Assembly: GCA_949358305.1 (NCBI GenBank)
Contig: OX442314.1
Location: forward strand, 52,151,162-52,215,161
Length of the DNA: 64,000 nucleotides
Direction: 5' to 3'
Source of the DNA: Strigamia acuminata
Taxonomy: Eukaryota; Arthropoda; Chilopoda; Geophilomorpha; Linotaeniidae
Position numbers and translations under genes: made by a program. The notes below the pieces were generated by a model. That model searched no databases. It was not told the DNA's origin and saw only the letters and a list, made by a program, of their open reading frames with translations. Position 1 is the stretch's first letter, and the number at the start of each line of letters is the position of its first letter. Shown piece by piece: positions 19,315 to 30,325 of the stretch.

Positions 19315-21043
19315 GGGATTTCATACTAAGGTCGAAATAACTAAGGTCGAAATTATTCCTTTTCATAAAATATTTTCTTAGTCGTATGTAACTAAGGGCG
19401 AAATGATTAAAGTCGAAATTACATATACAGAAATGACTAAGGTTGAAATGAATAAGGTCGAAATCCTGTTTCTACCTTATTCATGAACAAGGTCGAAATG
19501 ACTAAGGTCGAAATCCTGTTTCTACCTTATTCATGAATAAGGTCGAATTACAAAATTTTTATATGAATAAGGTCGAATTACAAAATTTTTATATGAATAA
19601 GGTCGAATTACAAAATTTTTATATGAATAAGGTCGAATTACAAAATTTTTATATGAATAAGGTCGAAACACAAAAACTCAAAAACTCAAAAACACGAGAA
19701 TTTCACACGACATAACATAACATAAAAATTGTTTTTTTATCACATGTTTTTGTATTTTCAGGAAACCAGAGCAGCTTCTAGAACTAACCTTTTTTAATTT
19801 TTCTCATTTATTTTGTAAATGTGTAATAAAGTAACTTCATTTTTGCATAAATAAATTTGTTTTTATTTGATATTGATCCAGTTTTCTATTGGAATGTTTA
19901 TTGGCACTATAAAGTGGGTTACTACTGGTAACACACTGGCCTCATCAAACAATGGAGAACCGCGAACACCTCGTTCAGTTATTTTTCTAAAGTGTGTTCA
20001 TTACATATTTCTTTTGCAAAAAATAATAAAAAAAAACTTATATCTTGTATGTGTAGACAATTACTAATTCGTTGTAAAACAAAATGCACAAAAATCTCGA
20101 TTAAAACTGAAAACACGAGTAAACAATAGTAAGAAACTCTATTAAAACTAGAAAAACACGTAAAAGATGATAAAACACCGGTTAAAACTGAAAAAAATAA
20201 TAAAAACCATGAAAAACTGATTAAAACTTGAAAAAAACCTGAAAAATCATCAAAAATCCGGAAAAAAATGGGAAAAAAACATTAAAAACCTTAAAAAACG
20301 GTTTAAAAATGAAAAAAACCTTAAGAAATCATAAAAAAAATGATAAAAACGAGTTAAAACGATGTGAAAAACATGAAAAACCGAACATAAAATGGCGTCG
20401 ATGTGCTGCAGTGAAGCACCGGGTAAATGCGCATTTTGTAATAGATACGGTATTTTGGGCGGTGTTTTTTCCATTGTTTGATGAGGCCAGTGTGTTACCA
20501 GTAGTAATCCACTTTATAGTGCCAATTAATTAACATTGTAATAAAAAACAGGATCAATATCACAATAAAAAACAAATTTATTCATGCAAAAATGAAATTA
20601 CTTTATTACATATTTACAAAATAAAGGAGAAAAATTAAAAAAGGTTAGTTCTAGAAGCTCTGGTTTCCTGAAAATACAAAAACATGTAATTAAAAAATAT
20701 TTTTTTTGTTATTAGAGAAAGAGATTTCACATGAGATTCTCGTGTGAAATTCTCGTGTTTTTGAGCTTTTGAGTTTCGACCTTATTCTTATAAAAATTTT
20801 GAGTTTCGACCTTATTCATGAATAAGGTCGAAATTATATATACTGAAATGACTAGGGTCGAAATGACTAAGGTCGAAATCCTATTTCGATCTTATTCATG
20901 AATAAGGTCGAAATGACTAAGGTCGAAATCCTGTTTCGATCTTATTTATGAAGGTCGAAATTACATATACGGAAATGACTAGGGTCGAAATGAATAAGGT
21001 CGAAATCCTGTTTCGACCTTATTCATTTCGACCCAAGTATTCC
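19315..21043. mobile_element. foldback transposon, 1,729 bp, 8-bp target duplication (unit 1)
   Basis: It is flanked by ACACACAA at 19307-19314 and 21044-21051; the left arm shows the empty site with one copy (14882-14889 in reverse complement). The arms of about 550-650 bp are inverted repeats. The outer part is made of AAGGTCGAAAT / ATTTCGACCTT words. The inner part runs from CACATGTTTTTGTATTTTCAGG to CCTCATCAAACAATGG and back. The 30-bp unit encoding the shadow peptide MNKVELQNFY is repeated four times at 19533-19652. The 500-bp centre is A-rich with TTAAAACTGAAAAA words. No transposase. Length of target duplication suits hAT-type or FB-type elements. Confidence 0.85.
19533..19662 (+). repeat. 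30-bp tandem repeat in the foldback element
   Basis: Four full copies of ATGAATAAGGTCGAATTACA... with period 30. The same block lies at 30963, 42395 and 53826 with the same copy number. The multiple-of-three period creates a false repetitive peptide frame. Confidence 0.9.
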
Positions 21044-21109
21044 ACACACAACGAGACCAAAACAAAACAATATTTCACTCTACTAAATTTCTAAAATTTC
21101 TTCAGCAGA

Positions 21110-21313
21110 TTTAAACGTGCAGTAATTAAAGGACATGACGACACGAGGCGATGGGCGACGCTCAAATGAAAAACACTAAAAATATTTGTCGAATTTCGAA
21201 GTGACATGATCGAAAGAGAAGATCTCGACGTGGATCTGCTGGAGCAAAAGGCCGAAGAACACGATGTTAAACTGCGGCTCGTGTTCTCTGACCCGTTGGA
21301 TTATAGCGAATAA
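21110..21313 (+). pseudogene. ZYG11-like relic, LRR C-terminal end (unit 1)
   Basis: Inverted counterpart of 14477-14830. The last 41 codons (VEFRSDMIER ... DPLDYSE) are open and end at TAA 21311-21313; the exon-1 scrap with KGHDDT/RTWRHE-like reading lies upstream. The part encoding the preceding LRRs has been deleted compared with the left arm. It has no start, no intact splice structure and is a relic. Confidence 0.6.
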
Positions 21314-21987
21314 AACGCATATGTTGAATTGATTTTTTTTGTATTCAATAACAAGTACTAATTATATGATTAAATACTAATTAATTAATCAAATTTAATT
21401 AAGTAAATAATAAATGTGTCATGTTGAACAAGTGCGAATGTTTTTGGTTTTCTTATTGGTTGCATTTGCAGTGATTAGTGACAGTATGAATGTATCAAAC
21501 AAACACAATTTGTCTGCAATAGTTTTTTTTTGGTTGTGCTTGTAATTGTAGAGTAAAGAGTGGACGGAAGACACGTTAATAGAAACGATTTCTCTTGTCA
21601 TTGCTGCAGTAATTATGTTGTTTTAATTCTCGTTCTAGTTGATTCGTTTGTTCTTATTGCAGTAGATTTTGTTGATAGTGAAGAAGTTGACATGTTGATA
21701 ATTGTTGTATTGTTGTGTCTTGTGCTTAATGTTGATGGATGTAATTGTTGGAGTTAAGAGTGGACTTTAATGATTTTATTCAAGAATAAAGGTTGAAGTG
21801 GGGAACATATACAAGAAAAGAAGCAACAAGCAACAAACAACAATGGAATTTTACAATAAACAAATGGAGTGAACAAAAAGTTTTTATTTTATTGTTTTTG
21901 TTTGTAGTAATTTTGTTTAAATTTTGGTCTGACAAAATGACCTTTTATTGTTGTTAAACATTTCCAACCTTTTGTTTACTTGTTGCT
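21314..21987. other. non-coding flank, inverted copy of 13791-14476
   Basis: AT-rich sequence with ATTAATTAAT tract and the reverse complement of the dispersed repeat. The 65-codon plus frame at 21560 is broken relative to the left-arm copy and not supported. Confidence 0.5.
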
Positions 21988-22087
21988 GGAGCATCCGGGG
22001 ACCATCCGGGGAGCATCCGGGGAGCATCCGGGGAGCATCCGGGGACCATCCGGGGAGCATGTGGGGACCGGGGAGCATCCGGAGAGC
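21988..22087 (+). repeat. GC-rich 11-bp minisatellite (unit 1)
   Basis: About eight copies of GGGGAGCATCC / GGGGACCATCC. The left arm has only a single GGATGCTCC word at the matching place (13803-13813), so the repeat expanded after the inverted duplication. Confidence 0.85.
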
Positions 22088-22107
22088 ACAAACAACTTGT
22101 GGCCAAA

Positions 22108-24050
22108 CAACCCCCAAAAGATCTCCAAACGACCTCCAAACAATCTCCAAACGACCTTCAAACAATCTTCAAATAACTTCCAAATGACTTCCAAACAACG
22201 TTCAAATGACCTTCAAATGAGTCCCAAATGATCTCTAAACGACCTTCAAACAACTTTCAGACAACCCCTAAACAACCTCCAAATGACCTCCAAACAACCT
22301 TTAAACGACCTTCAAACGATCTCCAAACGACATTCAAATGATCCCCAAACGACATTCAAATGATCCCCAAACAATCCCCAAACGACCTCCAAATAACCTC
22401 CAAATGACCTCTAAATGACCTTCAAACGACCTTCAAACAACCTTCAAACGACTTCCAAATGATCCTCAAACATCTCCAAACGACCTTAAAACAACCTTCA
22501 AACAATCCTCAAAAAATCTTCAAACGACCTTCAAATGACCCCCAAACGACCTTCAAACGACCTCAAAATGACCCTTAAACAACCTTCAAACGACTCCCAA
22601 ACGACCTTCAAACCATCTCCAAACGACCTCCAAACAACCTTCAAACGACCTTCAAATGATCCCTAAACGATCTCCAAATGATCCCCAAATGACCTTTAAA
22701 CAACCTCCAAATGACCTTCAACCTTCAAACAACTCCCAAACGATCCTCAAACGACCTCCAAACTATCCAAACAACCTTCAAATGATCTCCAAATGACCTC
22801 CAAACGACCTTCAAACAACCTTCAAACGATCCTCAAAAATTCTTTAAACGACCTTCAAATGACCTCCAAACAACCTTCAAACAATCCCCAAACGACCTCT
22901 AAATGACCTCCAAATGACCTTCAAACAACCTTCAAACAACCTTCAAACGATCATCAAACAATCCTCAAACGACCTCCAAACAACCTTCAAACAACCTCTA
23001 AATGACCTCCAAACGACCTTCAAACAACCTTCAAACGACTCCCAAATGATCCTCAAACGATCTCCAAATGACCTCCAAACAACCTTCAAACGACCTTCAA
23101 ACGACCTCCAAACAACGTTCAAACGACCTTCAAATGATTCCCAAACGATCTCCAAACGACTTTCAAACAAGTTTCAGATGACCCCTGAATGACTCTCAAA
23201 CAACTCTCAAATGACCTCTAAATGACCCCCAAACAACCTTCAAACGACCTTCAAACGATCCTCAAACAACCTTCAAACAACCTCCAAATGACTTTCAAAC
23301 GACCTCTAAATGACCCTTAAACAATTTTCAAACAACCTTCAAACGACTCCCAAACGACCCTCAAACAACTCCCAAATGACCCTCAAACAATCTCCAAATG
23401 ACCTCCGAACAACCTTCAAACGACCTTCAAACAATCCCTAAACGATTTCTAAACGATCCCCAAACAACCTTTAAACAACCTCAAAATGACCTTCAACCTT
23501 TAAACAACTTCTAAAGGACATTCAAACGACCTCCAAAGTATCCAAACAACCTTCAAATGACCTTCAAACAACCCTTAAACAATCCCCAAACAACCTTCAA
23601 ATGACTTCCAAACGACCCTCAAACAATCTTCAAATGACCTTCAAACAACCTTCAAACGATCCCTAAACGATCTCCAAATGACCTTTAAACAATCCCAAGT
23701 AATCCCCAAACAACCTTTAAACGACCTACAAACGACCTTAAAACAACTTTCAAACGACTCTCAAACAACCCTCAAACGACCTCCAAACTATCCAAACGAC
23801 CTTCAAATAATCTTCAAATGACCTCCAAACAAGCTTCAAATGACCTTTAAACAATCCTTAAATGATCTCCAAACAACCTTCAAACAATCCCCAAATGACC
23901 CCCAAATGACCTCCAAACGACCTTCAAACGACCTTCAAACGACCTTCAAATGATCTTCAAATGACCTCCAAACAAGTTTCAAATGACCTTTAAACAATCC
24001 TTAAATGATCTCCAAACAACCTTCAAACGACCTCCAAAGGACCCCCAAAT
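22108..24050 (-). repeat. 11-bp-period minisatellite, unit 1
   Basis: About 1.94 kb of ACCTTCAAACG / ACCTCCAAATG / TCTCCAAACGA variants, roughly 175 repeats, the reverse complement of the left-arm array. It shares period 11 with the adjacent GC-rich minisatellite. Confidence 0.9.
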
Positions 24051-24904
24051 AGAGATGTGCAATTTAGAACAATTCTTTGAAGGAAACTGACAAGGCACGA
24101 GTTTTTTGTTTAGCGATTTTTAAAATTGACGTAATAATCGCACATGAAAATGCACCTTTAGGCCGTTGTCATGTCAGAATTTTTAAATGTTGACTTCAAA
24201 ACAGAGAAGAACACAACACAGATTTCACCGTGCCTGACACTGGAAAAAAAATATGGCTTTACAAATTGTAAATGTGTCAAAAGTTAATGTGTAAATGTGA
24301 GCTTTACAGTTTTTGTAATTAACTTTTCAGCAATTAAAAGACGTTTAAAGCCATATTTTTTTCCAGTTTCATCCTCCGAAAACTTTTTCAAAACGCCATA
24401 TTCTTTAATGTCTCCATGTTAAATTTTTGCTGAATAAATTCTAGACAACTTAATAGTTTTAAACTTGATGCTTAGAAATTTGTATATCCCGTTTTCGAAA
24501 TATCTGCTTCTGTTTTAATTTTCAACAACAGTTACTGCAGCAACAGGTGAACAAAGGTCTATTACATATAAAAACATCAAACAAACGGTTTATTTTGCAG
24601 CACCATTGTTGAATGCTTAGTTTTTCATGCAGAAAATGATGAAACTCATTCGTAACATTAAACTGCCACCAGGTTTGCCGCAGAAATTTTGCATTTTTTC
24701 AACAGATCTGTTGGAAAATGCAAAATTTCCATTTAGTTCCATTTGTTGAAAATAAATATAAATAAATATTGATTTCAGACAAAATTCATAAAAAAGGTTT
24801 GTTCCGGATCTAGATAAGACCCTTGTTCCACATGACATGTTTACTTTTTATTTTTGAAGACAAACAAATCGAATTAATGCAGACACGGATCCTCTGACAA
24901 CTAG
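24051..24904. other. non-coding flank of the second paralog (unit 1)
   Basis: It pairs in reverse complement with 4911-5625 and contains the 129-bp MITE. The 73-codon minus frame at 24617-24838 has no supporting feature. Confidence 0.5.
24239..24367. mobile_element. 129-bp MITE (unit 1)
   Basis: It starts ACTGGAAAAAAAATATGGCTTTA and ends with the near-perfect reverse complement TAAAGCCATATTTTTTTCCAGT, terminal repeats of about 22 bp. The empty site is preserved in the left arm at about 5421-5441. The exact target duplication is unclear. Non-coding. Confidence 0.75.
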
Positions 24905-25826
24905 TTAGGCGCCATCATTGCCACCGCCAAGAACATTATCCACAAGTGCAAAATAGGCTGGGTCTTCAAATCCTATCTGCAGGATCACTCCGTGTTTTTT
25001 AGCAGTACTAACTCCGTCAGATTCTGTGCGAATGGATAGAATATATAGTAGAATTAAAACAAATTCTTTGTAAGAATGTCACGCACAGGAATAGGCTGTT
25101 GTATGTGCATGTCTATTGGATTTAACAATAGTGTGCATACACATTTCTCTTCTACGGAATGGGTTTATTATAAAGCATTTTTTGTATGAAAAAATGTACT
25201 TTTATGCAATTTTTGTTAAGAAATGCAATTTTTGTTAGGAAATTCAATTTTTGCTCTCCAAGATGCCATTTTGCACCTCAAAATGCTATTTTTGCACAAC
25301 AAAAGCATATTCCTGCCTGCAAATGCATTTCTTTGCATGAAAATACACTTTTCTGTTAATACACAATTTTCAGACCAATTTTTAGTAACATAATAATTTG
25401 TTGTCTTTTCTGACTATTCCTTCCCTCTAAACAATAATTTCAAATCCCATCACTGTGTGCAGACATTTCTCTTCGCCTACTCACTTCCAACTTGTGGCCA
25501 CAAACGCTAAACAAAAAATCTAAATCAAAACTTGGACTCATAAACAGCAACATCAGTGATTTCTGCTCTTCGTGCACAAACGGAGCAACGTCCCACGCCT
25601 CTGGCAGGCGAACACTTTTGTCCCAAAAGTACGAGTCATTCAACCTCATGAAAAATAGAATTCACAACGTCAAGAATCACCGCGAATTTCCCAGTATCTC
25701 GTCAGCCTGTCCAGCAATGACTTCATCGAAGTAATCCGCTAATTCCAGTGTGGTAGTCACTCGATCGTCCTCCATTTCTTCAACAGGCCGTTGAATAAGA
25801 CTCCCGAAAAGAATTTTAATAGACAT
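24905..25826 (-). pseudogene. ZYG11-like second paralog, LRR-less remnant (unit 1)
   Basis: Predicted exons 25826-25681, 25644-25485 and 25023-24985 give 114 aa: MSIKILFGSLIQRPVEE..., then NDSYFWDKSVRLPEAWDVAPF, SPSFDLDFLF, GHKLE|NLTELVLLKNTE and stop. Joining across the first gap needs an intron of only 36 bp, GTGATT to CATGAG. The Cul2-box-like proline is missing (VIAGQADEI). In exon 3 the start (NLTEL) is fused to the family C-terminus (KKHGVILQIGF... to TAA 24905-24907), in another frame; about 300 codons of LRR are deleted. The first ATG of the left-arm copy is ATA here, leaving the inner methionine. Confidence 0.65.
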
Positions 25827-26066
25827 TTTGTTTAATGATTGTATTTCCGATCCTGTCGCGATGTTCCGGCGTGAGATTTTGGTCTTGGTCGGGCAGTTTT
25901 ACCTTAGCTGAAGCACAACGTCTGAGTTTGGATGAGTTCTAGCGCGCTTATTACTCGTTTAACAATTCGAGGTTTGTTTATCTGTCGCTGTAGTAACTAT
26001 TGTTAACAGTTTTAGCATTCCATGTTGGAATTTTGGTCGTAAAGTTTAAAAAATGTTTTATCTAAA

Positions 26067-26095
26067 ATGTATTCGGAAAAATCGAACATGAAGAC
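26067..26095 (+). pseudogene. exon-1 start interrupted by LTR-like insert (unit 1)
   Basis: ATG followed by YSEKSNMKT, identical to the start of the copies at 4078 and 18885, then directly the LTR-like sequence. It is the head-to-head partner of the remnant at 24905-25826, destroyed after nine codons. Confidence 0.7.
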
Positions 26096-26830
26096 CCCCC
26101 TGAAAAGAGCCTGCCCGAAGGGAGTGAGGCGGCTGGTGGTCAGCCCCCATTGGCTGTGACTGGCCCCTCACCCCAGTGTATAAAAGGTGGGGTTTCTCGC
26201 CCCGAGTCAGAACTTACACAAACGACACCAAGAACACAGCAACTACCTCACCGTCAGGCCAACTTCAAGTACAAGTTAGGATTGATCGAGGACCGCTGAG
26301 TAAAGTGCAACTGTAACTCTCACGAATTTACCTGAAAACTACTCCAGCGAAAGCTAGAGAATAGTCCTTGTAAATTCATATCGAATAATTGCCCTACGAT
26401 TATTCCGCCACCGAAGTGTCCGAGCGCTTTGTAAGGAACCCCCAGTTCCCGGTCGAAACCTTGAGACGCTAAACACAACCCCTAGACAACAGGCACGGAT
26501 AGAAGACTCGAAAGAGCATTCCACCGCGTCTGTGAACGACGAATCCGTGACGAATTAACGACAACTCGAGACGCCACTATTGTTCGGCCGACCACGCGGA
26601 ACTGAGGACGCCATCTTGAGAAATCCTGTGTTCGACTCTGACCAAGTCGACTCTAGAATTGTTACTGAGTGTAGTTGTATTTTAAGGCATAACGCCTATT
26701 GAATAAATTACTTGTTCATTTACATACATTTAGTATTCATTTGGATATTTACATAATAGATCACAGGTAAAGTATCACACGTTAGCTCACTTAAGTAGTA
26801 TTAATACCTATACGAAGTAGGACCCGACAC
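26096..26830 (+). mobile_element. LTR-like element, 735 bp (unit 1)
   Basis: GC-richer than its surroundings, with CCAAT-type ATTGGCTG, a TATA box TATAAAAGG (26179-26187), an initiator-like TCAGAAC about 25-30 bp downstream and AATAAA at 26702-26707. This is the promoter and polyadenylation layout of a solo LTR. No long frame. TG...CA ends and a target duplication are not visible, and the two flanks are inverted repeats of each other rather than a continuous exon. Confidence 0.5.
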
Positions 26831-26879
26831 ATTTAATAGTGAAATTTTAGTTTGCGTTGGTTTGTGTTTATACCACAAA

Positions 26880-27023
26880 ACGTTTTTTAAACTCTACGAC
26901 CAAAATTCCAACATTGAATGAATAAACTGTTAATAATAGTTACTGCAGCGACAGATAAACAAACCTCGAATTGTTAAACAAGTAATAAGCGCGCTAGAAC
27001 TCATCCAAACTCAGACATTGTGC
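26880..27023. repeat. right arm of palindrome around the LTR-like element
   Basis: Reverse complement of about 25917-26060 (landmarks CAGCGACAGATAAACAAACCTCGA and GCGCGCTAGAACTCATCC). Both arms are 5' flanks of family members, the gene bodies pointing away on the left and missing on the right. The same arrangement recurs in all units. Confidence 0.7.
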
Positions 27024-27778
27024 AACAGAAAAACGCACGTTGTTGGTTTGCAAACTGCAGCAACTGTGTGATTATTTTAAAATAAAGAATCCGTGGCACA
27101 TGAAAAATTAAAACATATGCGATTACAAAGTGAGAGTAATGAGTTATAAGAGATTGCAAACATGGGGTAAATAGGTGAGTGGCGCCATCTATGGAGAAGC
27201 AATAGTAACACCAGTTTTTGTCTGAAACTGTTTTTTCTGCAAATCCATTTTTTTTCTTCAAAATGCTAGAACTGGGGACTAGGACTGGGGCCTTGGCGGG
27301 GACTCGGTTGCGGGAGCGGGCGACTGTTGGGGCGCTCGTAAACCATGCGGGGGGAGGGTTAGTCGTCCTCGACTGTCACGACGCCAAACGTTGTGCTAAT
27401 GTGTGCAAAACGTTCGCTAAACGTTCGCAAAGCTGCAGCAAAACTATTTTAGTAAAATAGAAGTAAGTTAGTAGTGGTAATATTAGTTTTTTCTTTCCAA
27501 ATTTAGTTTTTTTTGGCTGAAGTTGGCACCACATTCACATTCGCCAAAACTACAGATAAAACAAACACAAAATACACAAACACTTAAATTAGATGACAAT
27601 TGTTTCAAAACTTTTTGATTTAAGTCAAAATTCACCAAAAATTCTTTCCGTCGGTTATTGAACAAGTTTTGACATAATATAAAGTATTCACAGACATGGC
27701 ATATTTACTTTTAATTTTGAAATACAAAAAAAAAAAAAAATATCGATTTAATGCACACACGCAACCTCTGACAACTCG
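27024..27778. other. unit spacer with a GC-rich island
   Basis: The left half is AT-rich and unrecognised. At about 27265-27430 the sequence becomes GC-rich and supports an 80-codon plus frame (27218-27460) that I do not recognise. From about 27510 it is the 3' flank of copy 2. The same block occurs at 38456, 49886 and 61308. Confidence 0.4.
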
Positions 27779-29672
27779 TTAGTCGCCCAGGTCGCTGCCG
27801 TCGTCGTCGCTCTCAATGTCGGTCCATTCGTCGCTGTCGTCGTCCTCAGCGGGCAAGAACTGTAGCTGCAGGTGCACCCCGTGTTTCTCAGCCGTTTGCT
27901 GCATCATACGATCGTCGAAAAGGTGTCTTCTAACCTCATCAACGCGCAAACTCACGTCTAACTCGACCAGAGAATCGATTTTGCACAGACCCTCAATCGC
28001 TGACGGTCCCAACAAATAATAAGATTGATCAAGTCGCAAACGTTTTAGTTTCTTCTTCGCCATAAACTCGACAAACTTGCGTGCTATTTTATCACTAAAA
28101 CCACAGCAATTGTGAAGTCCAAGCTTCTCCAGATTCGGACACATGTCCAACAACTGGAAAAAATAACCAGAAGAAAGCCAAACATCCAAGGGCCCACTTA
28201 TAGAAAATTCAACTAATTTCTCCAAATACAAATTACGATCAAACACGTCATTTCTGATGACACTCCTGCTCATGCTAACATACAAGTAGGTCAAATCCTT
28301 GAATTTCGTCAAACTGAGCAGCACTTTGAAGGTGAAAACGTCCAAACTGATGGTGATGCTGCAAACTTTCGGACACGTGAGCACGGCGATGTCCAGCACA
28401 TCTTCAATGGAGTGATCAGTGGACATTGGCAGGAAATCCAATTCTCTCAGGTTGTATTGCTGTAGTGGCGAGTCTAATGGCAACAGCGCCATGAACCACT
28501 CACTGTAATCAAAATATCCCACGACTTCGATCGATGTCATCGTGTTCAATACAAAGCTGTGGCAGTCCGTTGAAATGTCGTCACCGTAAAATTTGAATAC
28601 TCGCAACGTCTTTCTGAGTGCGGAATCTTCTGCGCACAGTTTTCTCACAAAAACTTGTGTGGTTTCATTGATAAAAAGCTCAACGAGTGACAGTTGGGCG
28701 ATGTGTATGGCCGAGTCGTCCTCAACAACACCGCCGGGAATACTATGTTCCTTTAGATTTGGCATTATACGGCAAATTTCTTTGCAAGCACGGGCTGTGA
28801 GAAGTCTTTTCTTGGGCAGATATAAGTCTGTCAGATTCTGTGCGATAAATGCAATTAGGAGAATTAAAACAAAGAATGTCGCACATTTTCTATTAATTAC
28901 AGACAAAATACATTTTACAAGAGAAAGTTTTTGTCGGATAAAACATTTTTTCTGAAAACTGTTTTTTTTCTTTCAATATTATATTTTTTCTGCAAATCCA
29001 TTTTTTTTTTTACCTCAAAATGTATTTTTTTGTTCGCAATACATTTTTATCTGTTTGCAAATGCACTTTTTCATTTAAAAATGCAGTTTTTTCATTTGCA
29101 ATTGCATTTTTTAAATCTCAAAATGCATTTAACTACTCCATATTTTATGTGTATTTTATGCTAAAAAAAAGGGTCATTCTGTATTTTTAATATTTAGTCT
29201 ATTTTTCTTCGAATTTAATCATTTTTCGTCTTTATTAACAAAAAAATCAAGTTTCGTCACTGTCTGCGTGAAATCAATTTGCGTTTGATACTCACTGTCA
29301 ATTTGTGGCCACTAATTTGAAGTAAAAATTCCAAATCAAAATTTGGACTGGAAAATATCATATGAAGTCTTCTCTGATGTAGATGAAGAAATGGAACAAC
29401 GTCCCACGCTTGTCGCTCGCGAATTTTGTTGTCCCAAAAATTTGAACACAACCTCGTCAGCACGTCGTCGCGAAGAGAAAAAGCTAAATTGGACGTGTGT
29501 TATTGATAATTATGAAATAAATACACAAATTCAAGTGTAACTTACGTAGGTCATCGAAATAAGTGATTAGTTGCACCGTATTTGTCATTTGAACGGCGTC
29601 AATTTCCTCAACGTTCCGTTGAATCATACAGCCGAAAAGAATTTTAATTGCAAAGTCCCTTAATGTCTCCAT
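27779..29672 (-). CDS. ZYG11-like leucine-rich-repeat protein, copy 2 (type B)
   Basis: Exons 29672-29546, 29483-29296 and 28837-27779, protein of 457 aa. It has the same splice sites as copy 1. The LRR exon is type B: KKRLLTAR instead of TKSPLPAS after the exon junction, an extra residue in RLRLDQSYYLLGP, and the acidic tail DDDSDEW. In exon 1 it uniquely reads IKILF where other copies read IKTLF. Intact and open throughout. Confidence 0.65.
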
Positions 29673-30123
29673 TTTCGATTCTGCTCATGAAATAGACAAT
29701 CAAATAGTGAAATTTCCAACAATAGTTACTCTGGTAACAAGTAAACAAAGAGAGGCAAATGTTTAACAACAATAAAAGATTATTCTGCCTTGCCAAAAGG
29801 AAATTTAAAAAAGAAATTACCGGTATCACAAACCAAAACAATAAAATAAAAAGTTGTTGTTCACTCTATGTGTTTATTGTAAATTCCATTGTTGTTTGTT
29901 GCTTCATGCTTCTTTTCTTGAGTGATGTGTGAATATGTTCCCCACTTTAACCTTTTCTCACAAATCTTGAATAAAATCATTAAAGTCTACTTTTAATTCC
30001 AACAATGAATGGTTTCCTATTAAAACTGTTGTTTCAGTTGAAGAAAGTTGTTACTCAACAACTTTCGATATAATATAAAGTCTACATCACTATTTATTCT
30101 CAAATACAAAAAAAAATATCGAT

Positions 30124-30315
30124 TTAATGCAGACACGAAACCTCTGACAAATCCGTGCCACACTCACGTAGTTTATCGAAATAAGTGATTAATTGCAACA
30201 TATTTTCCATCTGAGCCTCTTCCATTACTTCGACGTTCCATTGTATAATACGATCGAAGATTGTTTGTGTCGCCATGTCCTGTAATGTCTTCATGTTCGA
30301 TTTTTCCGAATACAT
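30124..30315 (-). pseudogene. exon-1 remnant, 63 codons (unit 2)
   Basis: Same structure as 18694-18885, frame open, with MENMLQ. Confidence 0.7.
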
Positions 30316-30325
30316 TTTAGACATT

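Larger units (their letters stand above)
19004..26095. repeat. right arm of the large inverted duplication (unit 1)
   Basis: Reverse complement of blocks of 4080-15220, interrupted by the foldback element (19315-21043) and the 129-bp MITE (24239-24367). Further units repeat this arm in direct orientation. Confidence 0.8.
16353..27778. repeat. tandem unit 1 (11,426 bp)
   Basis: First copy of the head-to-tail unit, counted from the stop codon of the intact gene. From intron 2 rightward it is near-identical to the other units. Its LRR exon, particularly the 3' half, and the sequence below 16353 are diverged, so the array's left edge lies within the gene. Confidence 0.9.

Noticed and set aside
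19533-19715. Repetitive MNKVELQNFY protein
   Set aside because: Product of a 30-bp tandem repeat inside the foldback element, without gene context.
19315-21043. CRISPR-like array from regular AAGGTCGAAAT repeats
   Set aside because: Spacing is irregular, repeats are inverted toward the centre, and the block has transposon borders with target duplication in a eukaryotic setting.
22914-23192. 92-codon repetitive frame in the unit minisatellite
   Set aside because: Same minisatellite artefact; the frame is closed in unit 3, showing no constraint.
26400-26470. tRNA-like segment with GGTCGAAACC resembling a B box
   Set aside because: No A box at proper distance and no cloverleaf; it is part of the LTR-like element.
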